Below the pieces are notes generated by a model. That model did not search any database. It saw only the letters and a program-made list of their open reading frames with translations, and was not told the DNA's origin. Shown here piece by piece: positions 1-8,554 of a DNA stretch of 20,915 nucleotides. The translations under genes were made by a program, and so were the position numbers. The DNA lies in contig QGUX01000018.1 in NCBI GenBank assembly GCA_003242275.1, forward strand, positions 1 to 20,915. The letters run 5' to 3'. Within the stretch, counting starts at the first letter, position 1. Every line of letters starts with the position of its first letter. This DNA is from Pseudomonadota bacterium (lineage in GTDB: Bacteria; Pseudomonadota; Gammaproteobacteria; Steroidobacterales; Steroidobacteraceae).

Positions 1-717
1 TCAGTTGCTTACCAGCGTACCGACATTCTCGCCGCGCACAACCCGCGGCAGGTCGCCGGGATTGTGCAGGTTGAACACCCTGAGCGGGATGTTGTTGTCG
101 CGGCACAGGACGATGGCGGCCGCATCCATCACGTTCAGGCGGTCGTCGAGCACGCGGTCGTAGCTGAGCTTCTCGTAGCGCGTGGCCTGCGGGTTCTTCA
201 CCGGGTCGTCGGAGTAGACGCCGTTGACCTTGGTGGCCTTCAGCAGCAGGTCGGCGCCGACCTCGATGGCGCGCAGCGAGGCGGCCGTGTCGGTGGTGAA
301 GAAGGGATTGCCCGTGCCGGCGGCGAACAGCACGATGCGACCCTTCTCCAGGTGCCGGATGGCGCGGCGGCGGATGTAGTCCTCGCATACCTCGTTGATG
401 CGGATGGCCGACATCACGCGCGCATGCGAGCCCAGGCTCTCGATCGCGTCCTGCATGGCCAGCGAGTTCATCACCGTGGCCAGCATGCCCATGTGGTCGG
501 CGGTGACGCGGTCCATGCCCGCACGCGCCAGTCCCGCGCCACGGAAGATGTTGCCGCCGCCGATCACTACCGCCACTTCCACGCCGGTATTGGAGACCTC
601 CACCAGCTCGGTGGCCACGCGCTTCAACATGGCCGGGTCGATGCCGTACTCGGCGGTGCCCAGCAGGGCCTCGCCGGAGAGCTTCACCAGGATGCGCCGG
701 TAACGGACTTGGCTCAT
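1..717 (-). CDS. pyrH: UMP kinase (uridylate kinase)
   Basis: This enzyme phosphorylates UMP to UDP with ATP in the cytoplasm, in de novo pyrimidine nucleotide synthesis. The protein has 238 residues, the usual bacterial PyrH length, and belongs to the amino acid kinase fold rather than the NMP-kinase fold. Visible motifs are VKLSGEAL near residue 11, the phosphate-binding GGGNIFRG at 53-60, [11 protein letters not shown] at 134-144 and [12 protein letters not shown] at 161-172. The ATG at 717 follows a polypurine Shine-Dalgarno tract (complement of 723-739) ending about 5 bases before the start. The gene lies downstream of rpsB-tsf on the same strand, as in many proteobacteria. The TGA stop sits at the left window edge, so the next gene (frr in many relatives) is not visible. 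A strong terminator ends about 25 bases before its start codon. Confidence 0.97.
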   Translation of the reverse strand: MSQVRYRRILVKLSGEALLGTAEYGIDPAMLKRVATELVEVSNTGVEVAVVIGGGNIFRGAGLARAGMDRVTADHMGMLATVMNSLAMQDAIESLGSHARVMSAIRINEVCEDYIRRRAIRHLEKGRIVLFAAGTGNPFFTTDTAASLRAIEVGADLLLKATKVNGVYSDDPVKNPQATRYEKLSYDRVLDDRLNVMDAAAIVLCRDNNIPLRVFNLHNPGDLPRVVRGENVGTLVSN

Positions 718-722
718 TCGCG

Positions 723-739
723 CCTTCCTTCCTCTTCCT
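723..739 (-). promoter_or_regulatory. Polypurine ribosome-binding region of pyrH
   Basis: The minus strand reads AGGAAGAGGAAGGAAGG, followed by CGCGA and the pyrH ATG. It contains several overlapping Shine-Dalgarno cores and fills nearly all the space between the upstream terminator and the start codon. That leaves no room for a separate promoter downstream of the terminator. Confidence 0.7.
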
Positions 740-741
740 GC

Positions 742-767
742 AAAAAAATCCCCGCCGGAGCGGGGAT
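742..767 (-). terminator. Intrinsic terminator after tsf
   Basis: Read on the minus strand, this is a perfect 8-bp stem ATCCCCGC/GCGGGGAT around a TCCG loop, followed directly by seven T residues. It starts 42 bases after the tsf stop codon. It has the form of a textbook Rho-independent terminator on the minus strand. The plus-strand reading lacks a T tract, so it is not bidirectional. Because pyrH begins only about 25 bases beyond it, it may act as a partial terminator or attenuator between tsf and pyrH; that role is inference. Confidence 0.9.
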
Positions 768-809
768 CCTCAACTGTCCGAATCTTACTTCGGTGCGCGG
801 CCCTTCATG

Positions 810-1715
810 TCAGTCTTTCTTCGCCAGGCCCGCCTGGCTCATCACCTCGGCGGCGAAGTCGTCCTGCTTCTTCTCGATACCGGCGCCCACCTCGAGGCGG
901 GCCAAGCGCCCGATCCGGGCCTTCGCGCCCTCCAGCAGCTTGCCGACGCTCACCTTGTCGTCCTTCACGAACGGCTGGCCGAGCAGCGTGATCTCGTTCA
1001 GCCACTTGTTCAGGCCGCCCTCGACGATCTTCACCAGGATGTTGTCGGGCTTGTTCCTGTTCTTCTCGTCGTTCTTGAGCTGCTCGACGCGGATGTCGCG
1101 CTCCTTGGCCTTGGCCTCCTCCGGCACGTCGGCGGCGGACAGGTACAGCGGGTTGCTGGCCGCCACGTGCATGGCGAGGTCCTTGGCCAGCTGCGCGTCG
1201 CCCCCCTCCAGCGCCACCAGGGCGCCGATGCGGGTGCCGTGCAGGTAGCTGCCCAGGATGCCGCTGGTCTCGACGCGCTCGAAGCGGCGCACCGAGATGT
1301 TCTCGCCGATCTTGGCGATCAGCGCGCGGCGGCGCTCGTCGACGCTCTCGCCGGAGGCCAGCTTCAGGGCCGACAGGGCCTCCACGTCCGCCGGCTTCTG
1401 CGCCAGCGCCAGCTGCGCCACCTCGTTGGCGAAGGCGGTGAAGTCCTCGCCACGGGCCACGAAGTCGGTCTCGCTGTTGACCTCGACCAGCACGGCGGAC
1501 TTGCCGTCGGCGGCCACGGCCAGCGCAATCACGCCCTCGGCAGCCACGCGGCCGGCCTTCTTGTCGGCCTTGGCCAGGCCCTGCTTGCGCATCAGCTCGG
1601 CGGCGGCGTCCAGGTCGCCGGCGGTCTCCACCAGCGCCTTCTTGCACTCCATCATGCCCGCGCCGGTGCGCTCGCGGAGCTGGCGCACCAGGTCAGCCGT
1701 GATCGCGACGCTCAT
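810..1715 (-). CDS. tsf: Translation elongation factor Ts
   Basis: EF-Ts is the cytoplasmic guanine nucleotide exchange factor that regenerates EF-Tu-GTP during translation. The 301-residue product opens with the UBA-like N-terminal domain ([24 protein letters not shown]). It carries the conserved SETDFVAR segment at 81-88, whose TDF residues contact EF-Tu in known structures. Two dimerisation-type subdomains follow. It is slightly longer than the E. coli protein (about 283 residues). The ATG at 1715 overlaps the rpsB stop by one base (TGATG), so translational coupling to S2 is likely. A run of seven G residues (complement of 1722-1728) just upstream may contribute to ribosome binding. The gene is followed by a strong intrinsic terminator. 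Confidence 0.98.
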   Translation of the reverse strand: MSVAITADLVRQLRERTGAGMMECKKALVETAGDLDAAAELMRKQGLAKADKKAGRVAAEGVIALAVAADGKSAVLVEVNSETDFVARGEDFTAFANEVAQLALAQKPADVEALSALKLASGESVDERRRALIAKIGENISVRRFERVETSGILGSYLHGTRIGALVALEGGDAQLAKDLAMHVAASNPLYLSAADVPEEAKAKERDIRVEQLKNDEKNRNKPDNILVKIVEGGLNKWLNEITLLGQPFVKDDKVSVGKLLEGAKARIGRLARLEVGAGIEKKQDDFAAEVMSQAGLAKKD

Positions 1716-2692
1716 CAGCGGCCCCCCCGGCGGGCACCGCCCGCACCCGGGCCCGAACGGCGACGGGTGCTGCTGGGAATCTGCTCCTTGCCGCCCTCCG
1801 GCACCGCCAGCGCGGCCTCGTCGAGGTCGGGGTCGACCACCGGCGCCGGCGCGGCCCCATTGGCCTCGGCTTCGACAGCGGCTGCACGGGCAGGCTTGCG
1901 GCGCACCGGGGCCTGCGGGCGGGCACGGCCGCGGCCGGCCGGCGGACGTCGCGGCTGGCCGCTCTCGTCCAGCTCGACGAAGTCGTCCTCGCCCACCAGC
2001 ACCTGCGGCACGGCGGCCTTGCCCTCGAGCACGGCATCGGCCGCGGCCGAGGCGTACAGCGAGATGGCGCGCATGGCGTCGTCATTGCCGGGGATCACGT
2101 AGTCCACGCCCTCGGGCGAGCAGTTGGTGTCGACAACCGCCACCACCGGGATGCCGAGCTTCCTGGCCTCGGCCAGCGCGATGCGCTCATGGCCCACGTC
2201 GATGATGAACAGCACGTCCGGCAGCGAGGCCATGTCCTTGATGCCGCCCAGGCTCTTCTCGAGCTTCTCCATCTCGCGGCGCAGCTGCAGGGCCTCCTTC
2301 TTCGAGCGCTTGTCCAGCGCCCCCGACTCGGACAGCTCGGTCAGCTCGGTCAGCCGCTTGATCGACTGGCGGATGGTCTTGAAATTGGTGAGCATGCCGC
2401 CCGGCCAGCGCTGGTTGACGTACGGCATGCCGCAGCGCGTCGCCTCCTTCTGGATGGCGTCGCGGGCCGACCGCTTGGTGCCCACGAACAGCAGGGTGCC
2501 GCCGTCGGCGACCACGCCCTTGATGAAGGCCATGGCCTCCACGAACAGGGGCTGGGTCTTCTCCAGGTTGATGATGTGGATGTGGTTGCGTTCCCCGAAG
2601 ATGTACGGCGCCATCTTGGGGTTCCAGAAGCGGGTCTGGTGTCCGAAATGGACGCCCGCCTCCAGCATCTGCCGCATGGACACGCTGGCCAT
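1715..2692 (-). CDS. rpsB: 30S ribosomal protein S2 with long C-terminal extension
   Basis: S2 is a late-assembling small-subunit protein that binds the 30S body near S1. Residues 1 to about 228 are a complete S2 core: an N-terminal region with [22 protein letters not shown], the [10 protein letters not shown] coiled-coil stretch near 105-114, and [26 protein letters not shown] near 181-206. The product has 325 residues against about 240 in E. coli. The extra tail of about 97 residues is low complexity, rich in Ala, Pro, Arg and Gly, acidic in the middle and strongly basic at its end (ARRGGR). It occupies the position of the usual rpsB-tsf intergenic gap and ends in a TGATG overlap with tsf. 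The ATG at 2692 has a GAGGT Shine-Dalgarno 6-7 bases upstream. The core is certain; the function of the tail is unknown. Confidence 0.97.
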   Translation of the reverse strand: MASVSMRQMLEAGVHFGHQTRFWNPKMAPYIFGERNHIHIINLEKTQPLFVEAMAFIKGVVADGGTLLFVGTKRSARDAIQKEATRCGMPYVNQRWPGGMLTNFKTIRQSIKRLTELTELSESGALDKRSKKEALQLRREMEKLEKSLGGIKDMASLPDVLFIIDVGHERIALAEARKLGIPVVAVVDTNCSPEGVDYVIPGNDDAMRAISLYASAAADAVLEGKAAVPQVLVGEDDFVELDESGQPRRPPAGRGRARPQAPVRRKPARAAAVEAEANGAAPAPVVDPDLDEAALAVPEGGKEQIPSSTRRRSGPGAGGARRGGR

Positions 2693-2820
2693 TGCTCTAC
2701 CTCATTTTGTTCGGGTTAGGGGCCTCACGCGGATCCCTGGCGGCAGCCCCTCCTCTTTCCGAGGGAGGACACCCGGCCGCCAGTGTCGAAACGCGCGGGG
2801 ATTGGTTTGCCAAAAAAGGC
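2693..2820 (-). promoter_or_regulatory. Structured 5' leader of rpsB (candidate S2 autoregulatory leader)
   Basis: If transcription starts about 7 bases after the -10 box, the rpsB mRNA has a leader of about 125 nt. On the minus strand, an 8-bp perfect inverted repeat CTGGCGGC/GCCGCCAG (2776-2783 with 2737-2744) encloses a second, imperfect pyrimidine/purine stem closed by a GGAAA loop. Gammaproteobacterial rpsB leaders are known to carry structures bound by S2 for feedback repression. I infer the same role from position and fold only, and did not match a covariance model. Confidence 0.5.
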
Positions 2821-2825
2821 CGCGC

Positions 2826-2854
2826 TTTATACCATGAACTTCCAGCCCGAACAA
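2826..2854 (-). promoter_or_regulatory. Candidate sigma70 promoter of rpsB-tsf
   Basis: On the minus strand, TTGTTC (2849-2854) and TATAAA (2826-2831) are separated by exactly 17 bases. A GC-rich discriminator (GCGCGG) follows the -10 element. Such discriminators are typical of stringently controlled ribosomal protein and rRNA promoters. The promoter overlaps the upstream region of the divergent map gene. No equally good plus-strand promoter for map is visible; a TTGCCA (2807-2812) lies 15 bases before TATACC (2828-2833), which is a weak candidate. Confidence 0.7.
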
Positions 2855-2893
2855 TGTGTTAGGCCCCCGCGCGGGGCCAGCGAGCAGGTACCC

Positions 2894-3682
2894 GTGCCGA
2901 TCACGATCAAGTCCCCGGAAGAACAGGAAAAAATGCGCGTCGCCGGCCGCATGGCCGCGGACGTGCTGGACATGATCGGCGAGCACATCCGCCCCGGGGT
3001 CACCACCGAGGAGCTCGACCGCCTCTGCCACGACTACATCGTCGGGGTGCAGAAGGCCATCCCGGCCAACGTCGGCTACAACGGCTTCCCGAAGACCATC
3101 TGCACCTCGGTCAACCATGTGGTCTGCCACGGCATTCCCAACGACCGCAGGCTGGCCAACGGCGACATCATCAACATCGACGTCACCGTCAAGTACGAGG
3201 GCTTCCACGGCGACCACAGCCGCATGTACTTCGTCGGCAAGCCCTCGGTGCTGGCCGAGCGGCTGGTGCGCGTGACGCGCGAGGCCATGTGGGAGGGCAT
3301 CCGCCAGGTGCGGCCCGGCGCCACGCTGGGCGACATCGGCCACGCCATCCAGGCCCATGCCGAGTCGCATGGCTTCTCGGTGGTGCGCGAGTACTGCGGG
3401 CACGGCATCGGCCGGGTCTACCATGAGGATCCGCAGGTCCTGCACTACGGTCGTCCGGGCACCGGCACGGTGCTGCGCGAGGGCATGACCTTCACCATCG
3501 AGCCGATGATCAATGCCGGCAAGCGCCACGTGCAGCTGCTGAAGGACGGCTGGACGGTGGTGACCAAGGATCACTCGCTGTCGGCGCAGTGGGAACACAC
3601 GGTGCTGGTCACCGCGGGGGGATTCGAAGTGCTCACGCTGGGCGCCGCCGAGCGCGCCACCAGCGCAGCCAAGGTCGCCTGA
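2894..3682 (+). CDS. map: Type I methionine aminopeptidase
   Basis: This cytosolic metalloenzyme removes the initiator methionine from nascent proteins. From a GTG start at 2894 the product has 262 residues and aligns from the first residues (PITIKSPEEQEKMRVAGR) with E. coli Map. The expected metal ligands are present: Asp96 (NIDVTV), Asp107 (HGDHS), His170 (GHGIG), Glu203 (TIEP) and Glu234 (EHT). The catalytic His79 is in VCHGIP. The open frame extends upstream, with an ATG at 2834, but the extra residues do not resemble the family and overlap the rpsB promoter; an AGG lies 5 bases before the GTG. The stop overlaps the glnD start by one base (TGATG), so map and glnD are probably translationally coupled. 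The gene is divergent from rpsB, as in E. coli. Confidence 0.95.
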   Translation: MPITIKSPEEQEKMRVAGRMAADVLDMIGEHIRPGVTTEELDRLCHDYIVGVQKAIPANVGYNGFPKTICTSVNHVVCHGIPNDRRLANGDIINIDVTVKYEGFHGDHSRMYFVGKPSVLAERLVRVTREAMWEGIRQVRPGATLGDIGHAIQAHAESHGFSVVREYCGHGIGRVYHEDPQVLHYGRPGTGTVLREGMTFTIEPMINAGKRHVQLLKDGWTVVTKDHSLSAQWEHTVLVTAGGFEVLTLGAAERATSAAKVA

Positions 3683-6387
3683 TGGTCTCCATGCAGCAGG
3701 CTTCGATGGATGACGATGACGCCGTCGTCCCGAGCCATGACATGCCCGGCTGGCCGCTGCTCGAGCAGCTCGAACAGCGCCTCGCGGCAGGCAACTACTC
3801 GCGCGAGGTCTGCCGCCAGCTGCTGCACGATTCCCAGGAAGAACTGAAGGCGCGCTTCCTCGCCGAGGAGAGCGTCGAGGTGCTGGTGCGCTCGCGGGCG
3901 CACTTCATCGACGCCCTGCTGAAGGCGATGTGGACGCGGCTGCTGACCCCGGACCTGGCCGCCGGCATGGCGCTGTTCGCGGTGGGCGGCTACGGCCGCG
4001 GCGAGCTGCACCCCTATTCCGACGTCGACATCCTGATCCTGGTTCCCGACGGCCGCGTGCTCTCGCCCGAGGAGCGCGCGCAGGTCGAGCAGCTGATCAC
4101 CTTCCTGTGGGACATCGGCCTGGAGGTCGGCCACAGCGTGCGCACCGCCACCGAGTGCGCCGAGCAGGCCGAATCCGACGTGGGCGTGATGACCACGCTG
4201 CTGGAGGCGCGCCAGCTGGCCGGCTCCGAGGCGCTGGCGGCCGACATGCGCGAGGCGCTCTCGCCCGCGCGGGTGTGGCCGTCCGACCGCTTCTTCGAGG
4301 CCAAGCTGGCCGAGCAGCGCGAGCGGCACCTGAAGGCCAACGACACGGCCTACAACCTCGAGCCCAACGTCAAGAACGGCCCCGGCGGCCTGCGCGACCT
4401 GCAGACCATCGGCTGGGTGGCCAAGCGCCACTTCGGCGCGCAGACCCTGGACGAGCTGGTCGAGAAGGGCTTCCTGACGCCCGGCGAGCTGCGCAAGCTC
4501 AAGCAGGCGCAGACTTTCCTGTGGAAGGTGCGCTTCGGCCTGCACGTGCTCACCGGCCGGCACGAGGACCGGCTGCTGTTCGACCACCAGATCAAGCTGG
4601 CGAAGACCTTCGGCTACGAGGATGCCACCTTCACGCTGGCGGTGGAGCAGCTGATGCAGCGCTACTACCGCACCGTGCTGGACGTCAGCTTCCTCAACGA
4701 GCTGCTGCTGCAGGCCTTCCGCGACGTGATCCTGCCGGACGACTCGCCGGCGCAGCCGCTGAACGCGCGCTTCCAGATCCGCCACGAGTACCTGGAGATC
4801 ACCAGCCCGGACATGTTCTCGCGCTACCCGTCGGCGCTGCTGGAGCTGTTCCTGCTGCTGCAGCAGAACCCGCAGGTGCGCGGCGTCAGCGCCAGCACCA
4901 TGCGTGCGGCGGCGCGCCACCTGTGGCTGATCGACGAGGAATTCCGCCAGAACCCGCGCAACCACCGGCTGTTCCTGGACATCCTGCGCGCGCCGGCCGG
5001 CGTCACGCACGAGCTGCGACGCATGAACACCTACGGCGTGCTGGGGCGCTACATCCCCGCCTTCGGCCGCATCGTCGGCCGCATGCAGTACGACCTGTTC
5101 CACGCCTACACCGTGGACGCGCACACGCTGTTCGTGGTCAGCAACCTGCGCCGCCTGGCGCTGCCGCGCTTCGACCACGAGATGCCGAAGCTCTCGGCCA
5201 TCATGCAGCGGCTGCCCAGGCCCGAGATCATCTACCTGGCGGCGCTGTTCCACGACATCGCCAAGGGCCGCGGCGGCGACCACTCCGAGCTCGGCGCGGT
5301 GGATGCCGAGGCCTTCTGCCTGGAGCAGGGCCTGTCCAACTACGACGCGCGCCTGGTGGCCTGGCTGGTCAAGCACCACCTGGCCATGTCGATCACCGCG
5401 CAGAAGAAGGACATCGGCGACCCGGCGGTGGTCAACGAGTTCGCGCGTTTCGTCGGCGACGAGACACGCCTGGATTACCTGTACCTGCTGACCTATGCCG
5501 ACGTGCGCGGCACCAATCCCAAGCTGTGGAACTCCTGGAAGGCCACCCTCTTCCACGACTTCTACGAGAGCGTGCGCGCGGCGCTGCGCCGGGGCCTGGA
5601 AAGCCCCATCGACGAAGAAGAGCTGATCGCCTCCAACCAGCAGGCAGCACGCGAGCTGCTGCCGGCGCGCATCGACGCCGCCGTGGTGGAGCGCATCTGG
5701 GCGCCGCTGTCCAAGAGCTTCTTCCTGCGCCACTCGCCCGAGGAGATCGCCTGGTTCACCGAGCTGCGCGCCACCCACGAGGGCGGTGCCGACGAACCCC
5801 TGGTGGCCGTGCGGCCGCACAGCGAGCGCGGCTCCACCTCGGTGATGATCTACGCGCCGCACCGTCGCCACGGCTTCGCGCGTGCCACCGCCATGCTCGA
5901 CCAGCAGGGCCTGACCATCGTCGACGCGCGCATCACGCCGGCCGACAACGGCTTCTCGCTGGACCTCTACCACGTGCTCGAGGACGACGGCACGCCGATC
6001 ACCGACGCCGAGCGCATCGCCGACATCGAGCGCATGCTGTGGAATTCGCTGCAGCGCCCCGAGGAGACGCCCACCGAGGTGTCGCGCCGCGCGCCGCGCC
6101 AGGTGCGCATGTTCAACACCCCCACCCGCGTCACCATCACGCGCGACGAGCGCAACCAGCGCTCGGCGCTGGAACTGGTGTCCGGAGACCGCCCCGGCCT
6201 GCTGTGCGACGTGGGCAAGGTCCTGTGGGAGGAGCGCATCGACCTGCAGGGCGCGAAGATTTCCACCATCGGCGAGCGCGCCGAGGACGTGTTCTACGTC
6301 ACCGACCTGAACCAGCAGCCGCTGGACGATGCCACTGCCGCGCGCCTGCAGGAGCGGCTGGTGGCGGCGCTCACGCGCGCGCCCTGA
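3682..6387 (+). CDS. glnD: Bifunctional PII uridylyltransferase/uridylyl-removing enzyme
   Basis: GlnD is the cytoplasmic glutamine sensor that adds UMP to, or removes it from, the PII proteins, setting glutamine synthetase and NtrBC activity. The 901-residue product is close to the E. coli length (890). It has a nucleotidyltransferase motif GGYGRGEL...SDVD (residues 102-116), whose Asp pair binds catalytic metal. A PII-uridylyltransferase linker region follows, then an HD phosphohydrolase centre FHDIAKGRGGDHS with His524-Asp525. Two C-terminal ACT domains begin near residues 718 and 827 (the second with SGDRPGLL). All catalytic motifs are intact, so both activities are expected. The ATG at 3682 overlaps the map stop; in-frame ATGs at 3691 and 3706 are alternatives. 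dapC follows after 17 bases. Confidence 0.97.
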   Translation: MVSMQQASMDDDDAVVPSHDMPGWPLLEQLEQRLAAGNYSREVCRQLLHDSQEELKARFLAEESVEVLVRSRAHFIDALLKAMWTRLLTPDLAAGMALFAVGGYGRGELHPYSDVDILILVPDGRVLSPEERAQVEQLITFLWDIGLEVGHSVRTATECAEQAESDVGVMTTLLEARQLAGSEALAADMREALSPARVWPSDRFFEAKLAEQRERHLKANDTAYNLEPNVKNGPGGLRDLQTIGWVAKRHFGAQTLDELVEKGFLTPGELRKLKQAQTFLWKVRFGLHVLTGRHEDRLLFDHQIKLAKTFGYEDATFTLAVEQLMQRYYRTVLDVSFLNELLLQAFRDVILPDDSPAQPLNARFQIRHEYLEITSPDMFSRYPSALLELFLLLQQNPQVRGVSASTMRAAARHLWLIDEEFRQNPRNHRLFLDILRAPAGVTHELRRMNTYGVLGRYIPAFGRIVGRMQYDLFHAYTVDAHTLFVVSNLRRLALPRFDHEMPKLSAIMQRLPRPEIIYLAALFHDIAKGRGGDHSELGAVDAEAFCLEQGLSNYDARLVAWLVKHHLAMSITAQKKDIGDPAVVNEFARFVGDETRLDYLYLLTYADVRGTNPKLWNSWKATLFHDFYESVRAALRRGLESPIDEEELIASNQQAARELLPARIDAAVVERIWAPLSKSFFLRHSPEEIAWFTELRATHEGGADEPLVAVRPHSERGSTSVMIYAPHRRHGFARATAMLDQQGLTIVDARITPADNGFSLDLYHVLEDDGTPITDAERIADIERMLWNSLQRPEETPTEVSRRAPRQVRMFNTPTRVTITRDERNQRSALELVSGDRPGLLCDVGKVLWEERIDLQGAKISTIGERAEDVFYVTDLNQQPLDDATAARLQERLVAALTRAP

Positions 6388-6404
6388 GCCCCAGGGGCCC
6401 TGCC

Positions 6405-7619
6405 ATGAATCCCGGTTTCGAGCGGCTGTCCGCCTATCCCTTCGAACGCCTTGCCGTCCTGCTGAAGGGCGTCGAGCCGCCGGCGCACCTGCCGCACATC
6501 CCGCTGTCCATCGGCGAGCCCAGGCACGCCCCGCCCGCCTTCGTCATCGACAAGCTCACGGCCTCGATGGGAGAGCTGGGCAGCTATCCGGCCACGCGCG
6601 GCCTGCCCGAGCTGCGCGCCGCCGGCGCGCGCTGGCTGGCGCGGCGTTTCTCGCTGCCGGCCGGCAGCGTGGATCCCGAGCGGCACGTGCTGCCGGTCAA
6701 CGGTACCCGCGAGGCGCTGTTCGCCTTCGTGCAGGCGGTGGTGGACTCGCGCCGCGGCGCGGCCACGCCGGTGGTGGCCATGCCCAATCCCGGCTACCAG
6801 GTCTACGAGGGCGCGGCATTGCTGGCCGGCGCCGAGCCTTACTACCTCAACACCACCGCGGACAACGGTTTCCTGCCCGACCTCGATGCCGTGCCGGCCG
6901 AGGTGTGGCGGCGCTGCCAGCTGCTGTTCCTGTGCAGCCCGGCCAATCCCGTGGGCGCAGTGATGGACATCGCCTGGCTGCGCCGCGCGCTGGAGCTGGC
7001 CGGGAAATACGACTTCGTCATCGCCTCCGACGAGTGCTATGCGGACCTGTACGACGATGAGTCCTCGCCGCCGCCCTCGCTGCTGACCGCCGCCATCGCC
7101 GCGGGCAACACGCAGTTCCGGCGCTGCATGAGCTTCCACTCGCTGTCCAAGCGCTCCAGCCTGCCGGGCCTGCGCTCGGGACTGGTGGCCGGCGACGACG
7201 AGCTCATCCGCCCCTTCCTGCTCTACCGCACCTACCACGGCTGCGCCATGCCCATCCCGACGCAGCGCGCCAGCATCGCGGCATGGGACGACGACGCGCA
7301 TGTAGCGGAAAACCGCGCCCTGTACCGCGCCAAGTTCGACCAGGTGCTGCCCATCCTGGAGCCGGTGGCGCGCGTCACACGCCCGGCCGGCGGCTTCTAC
7401 ATCTGGCTGCCGGTGGGTGGCGACGACGCGGCCTTCACGCGCGCGCTGTTCGCGCGGCAGCACATCACCGTGGTGCCGGGTTCCTACCTCGCCCGCGAGA
7501 GCGGCGGCACCAACCCCGGCGCCGGCTTCGTGCGCATCTCGCTCGTTGCCAGCGTGGAGAATTGCGTGCAGGCTGCGCACCGTATCCGGGAATTCATCCT
7601 CTCCGACACAAAGAGTTGA
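6405..7619 (+). CDS. dapC: N-succinyldiaminopimelate aminotransferase (PLP-dependent)
   Basis: This class I/II aminotransferase has 404 residues. Its likely role is to transaminate N-succinyl-2-amino-6-oxopimelate with glutamate, the step between DapD and DapE in lysine and meso-DAP synthesis. Fold-type I PLP features are visible: [11 protein letters not shown] near 65-75, NGTREALF near 104, the [11 protein letters not shown] loop, the SDECYADLY strand, and the PLP lysine Lys249 in [15 protein letters not shown] substrate-carboxylate Arg sits in FVRISL near the C-terminus. Substrate assignment rests on context: it lies directly between glnD and dapD, while dapE is in the same window. An ArgD-type enzyme does this job in E. 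coli, so another aminotransferase specificity cannot be excluded. AGGGG lies 7 bases before the ATG. Confidence 0.88.
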   Translation: MNPGFERLSAYPFERLAVLLKGVEPPAHLPHIPLSIGEPRHAPPAFVIDKLTASMGELGSYPATRGLPELRAAGARWLARRFSLPAGSVDPERHVLPVNGTREALFAFVQAVVDSRRGAATPVVAMPNPGYQVYEGAALLAGAEPYYLNTTADNGFLPDLDAVPAEVWRRCQLLFLCSPANPVGAVMDIAWLRRALELAGKYDFVIASDECYADLYDDESSPPPSLLTAAIAAGNTQFRRCMSFHSLSKRSSLPGLRSGLVAGDDELIRPFLLYRTYHGCAMPIPTQRASIAAWDDDAHVAENRALYRAKFDQVLPILEPVARVTRPAGGFYIWLPVGGDDAAFTRALFARQHITVVPGSYLARESGGTNPGAGFVRISLVASVENCVQAAHRIREFILSDTKS

Positions 7620-7627
7620 GCAACGAC

Positions 7628-8455
7628 ATGTCCGAATCCCTCCGCCAGGTCATCGAAGCCGCCTTCGAGCGCCGCTCCGAGATCACCCCCTCCACCGTCG
7701 AGCGCTCGCTGCGCCAGGCCATCGAGGACGCCATCGGCCTGCTTGACTCGGGCCAGGCGCGCGTGGCCGAGAAGGTGGGCGATGAGTGGAAGGTCAACGA
7801 GTGGCTGAAGAAGGCCGTGCTGCTGTCCTTCCGCACCAACGACAACGCGGCCATGGATGCCGGCGCGCTGCGCTTCTACGACAAGGTGCCGCTGAAGTTC
7901 GCCGACCAGAGCCCGGCGCAGCTGCGCGCCGCCGGCGTGCGCGTGGTGCCGCCGGCCACGGCGCGCCGCGGTGCCTACATCGCGCCCAATGTGGTGCTGA
8001 TGCCCTCCTACGTGAACATCGGCGCCTACGTGGACTCCGGCACCATGGTCGACACCTGGGCCACGGTGGGTTCCTGCGCGCAGATCGGCAGGAACGTGCA
8101 CCTGTCCGGCGGCGTGGGCATCGGCGGCGTGCTCGAGCCGCTGCAGGCCTCGCCCACCATCATCGAGGACGACTGCTTCATCGGCGCGCGCTCGGAGATC
8201 GTCGAGGGCGTGATCGTTGGCGCCGGCTCGGTGATCTCCATGGGCGTGTTCATCGGCCAGAGCACCAAGATCTACGACCGGACCACCGGCGAGATCCTCT
8301 ACGGCCGCGTGCCGCCGGGCTCGGTGGTGGTGCCGGGCAACCTGCCCTCGGCCGACGGCAAGTACAGCCTGTACTGCGCAGTGATCGTCAAGCGCGTGGA
8401 TGCGAAGACGCGCGCCAAGACTTCGATCAACGAGCTGCTGCGCGCCACGGACTGA
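7628..8455 (+). CDS. dapD: 2,3,4,5-tetrahydropyridine-2,6-dicarboxylate N-succinyltransferase
   Basis: DapD transfers succinyl from succinyl-CoA to tetrahydrodipicolinate, committing carbon to the succinylase branch of DAP/lysine synthesis. The 275-residue product matches the E. coli length (274). An N-terminal helical region ([13 protein letters not shown]) precedes a left-handed beta-helix of hexapeptide repeats, visible as repeated I/V-G-A steps such as [25 protein letters not shown] and [15 protein letters not shown]. The conserved [11 protein letters not shown] loop is present. The ATG at 7628 is 9 bases after the dapC stop, with a GAG overlapping that stop as a modest ribosome-binding site. 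It ends the map-glnD-dapC-dapD run and converges on pstB. Confidence 0.97.
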   Translation: MSESLRQVIEAAFERRSEITPSTVERSLRQAIEDAIGLLDSGQARVAEKVGDEWKVNEWLKKAVLLSFRTNDNAAMDAGALRFYDKVPLKFADQSPAQLRAAGVRVVPPATARRGAYIAPNVVLMPSYVNIGAYVDSGTMVDTWATVGSCAQIGRNVHLSGGVGIGGVLEPLQASPTIIEDDCFIGARSEIVEGVIVGAGSVISMGVFIGQSTKIYDRTTGEILYGRVPPGSVVVPGNLPSADGKYSLYCAVIVKRVDAKTRAKTSINELLRATD

Positions 8456-8465
8456 AGGCGCCCTG

Positions 8466-8490
8466 CCCCGCGCCGGCTCGCGGCGCGGGG
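8466..8490. terminator. GC-rich hairpin between convergent dapD and pstB
   Basis: A 9-bp perfect stem CCCCGCGCC/GGCGCGGGG encloses a short GC-rich loop. It begins 10 bases after the dapD stop and 64 bases beyond the pstB stop. Neither strand has a T tract after the stem, so it is not a canonical intrinsic terminator. Its place at a convergent junction suggests it limits read-through or protects mRNA 3' ends in both directions, which is inference. I see nothing else definite in 8491-8554. Confidence 0.5.
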
Positions 8491-8554
8491 TCCTCCTGCA
8501 CTCGCGGCTGCCTCCCGGCGCCGTGCATTTCCCCCGCCCCGCTTCGACGGATCG

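Noticed and set aside
3571..5973. An 800-codon open frame on the minus strand opposite glnD
   Set aside because: It is antisense to a complete, motif-rich glnD. High GC at third codon positions leaves long stop-free antisense frames, and its His/Gln/Val/Leu-rich low-complexity composition has no recognisable domain.
3930..7619. A reading of the dapC frame extending back through glnD as one giant protein
   Set aside because: The portion inside glnD is Arg/Ala/Pro-rich shadow sequence. The real dapC start at 6405 has a ribosome-binding site and begins the aminotransferase homology.
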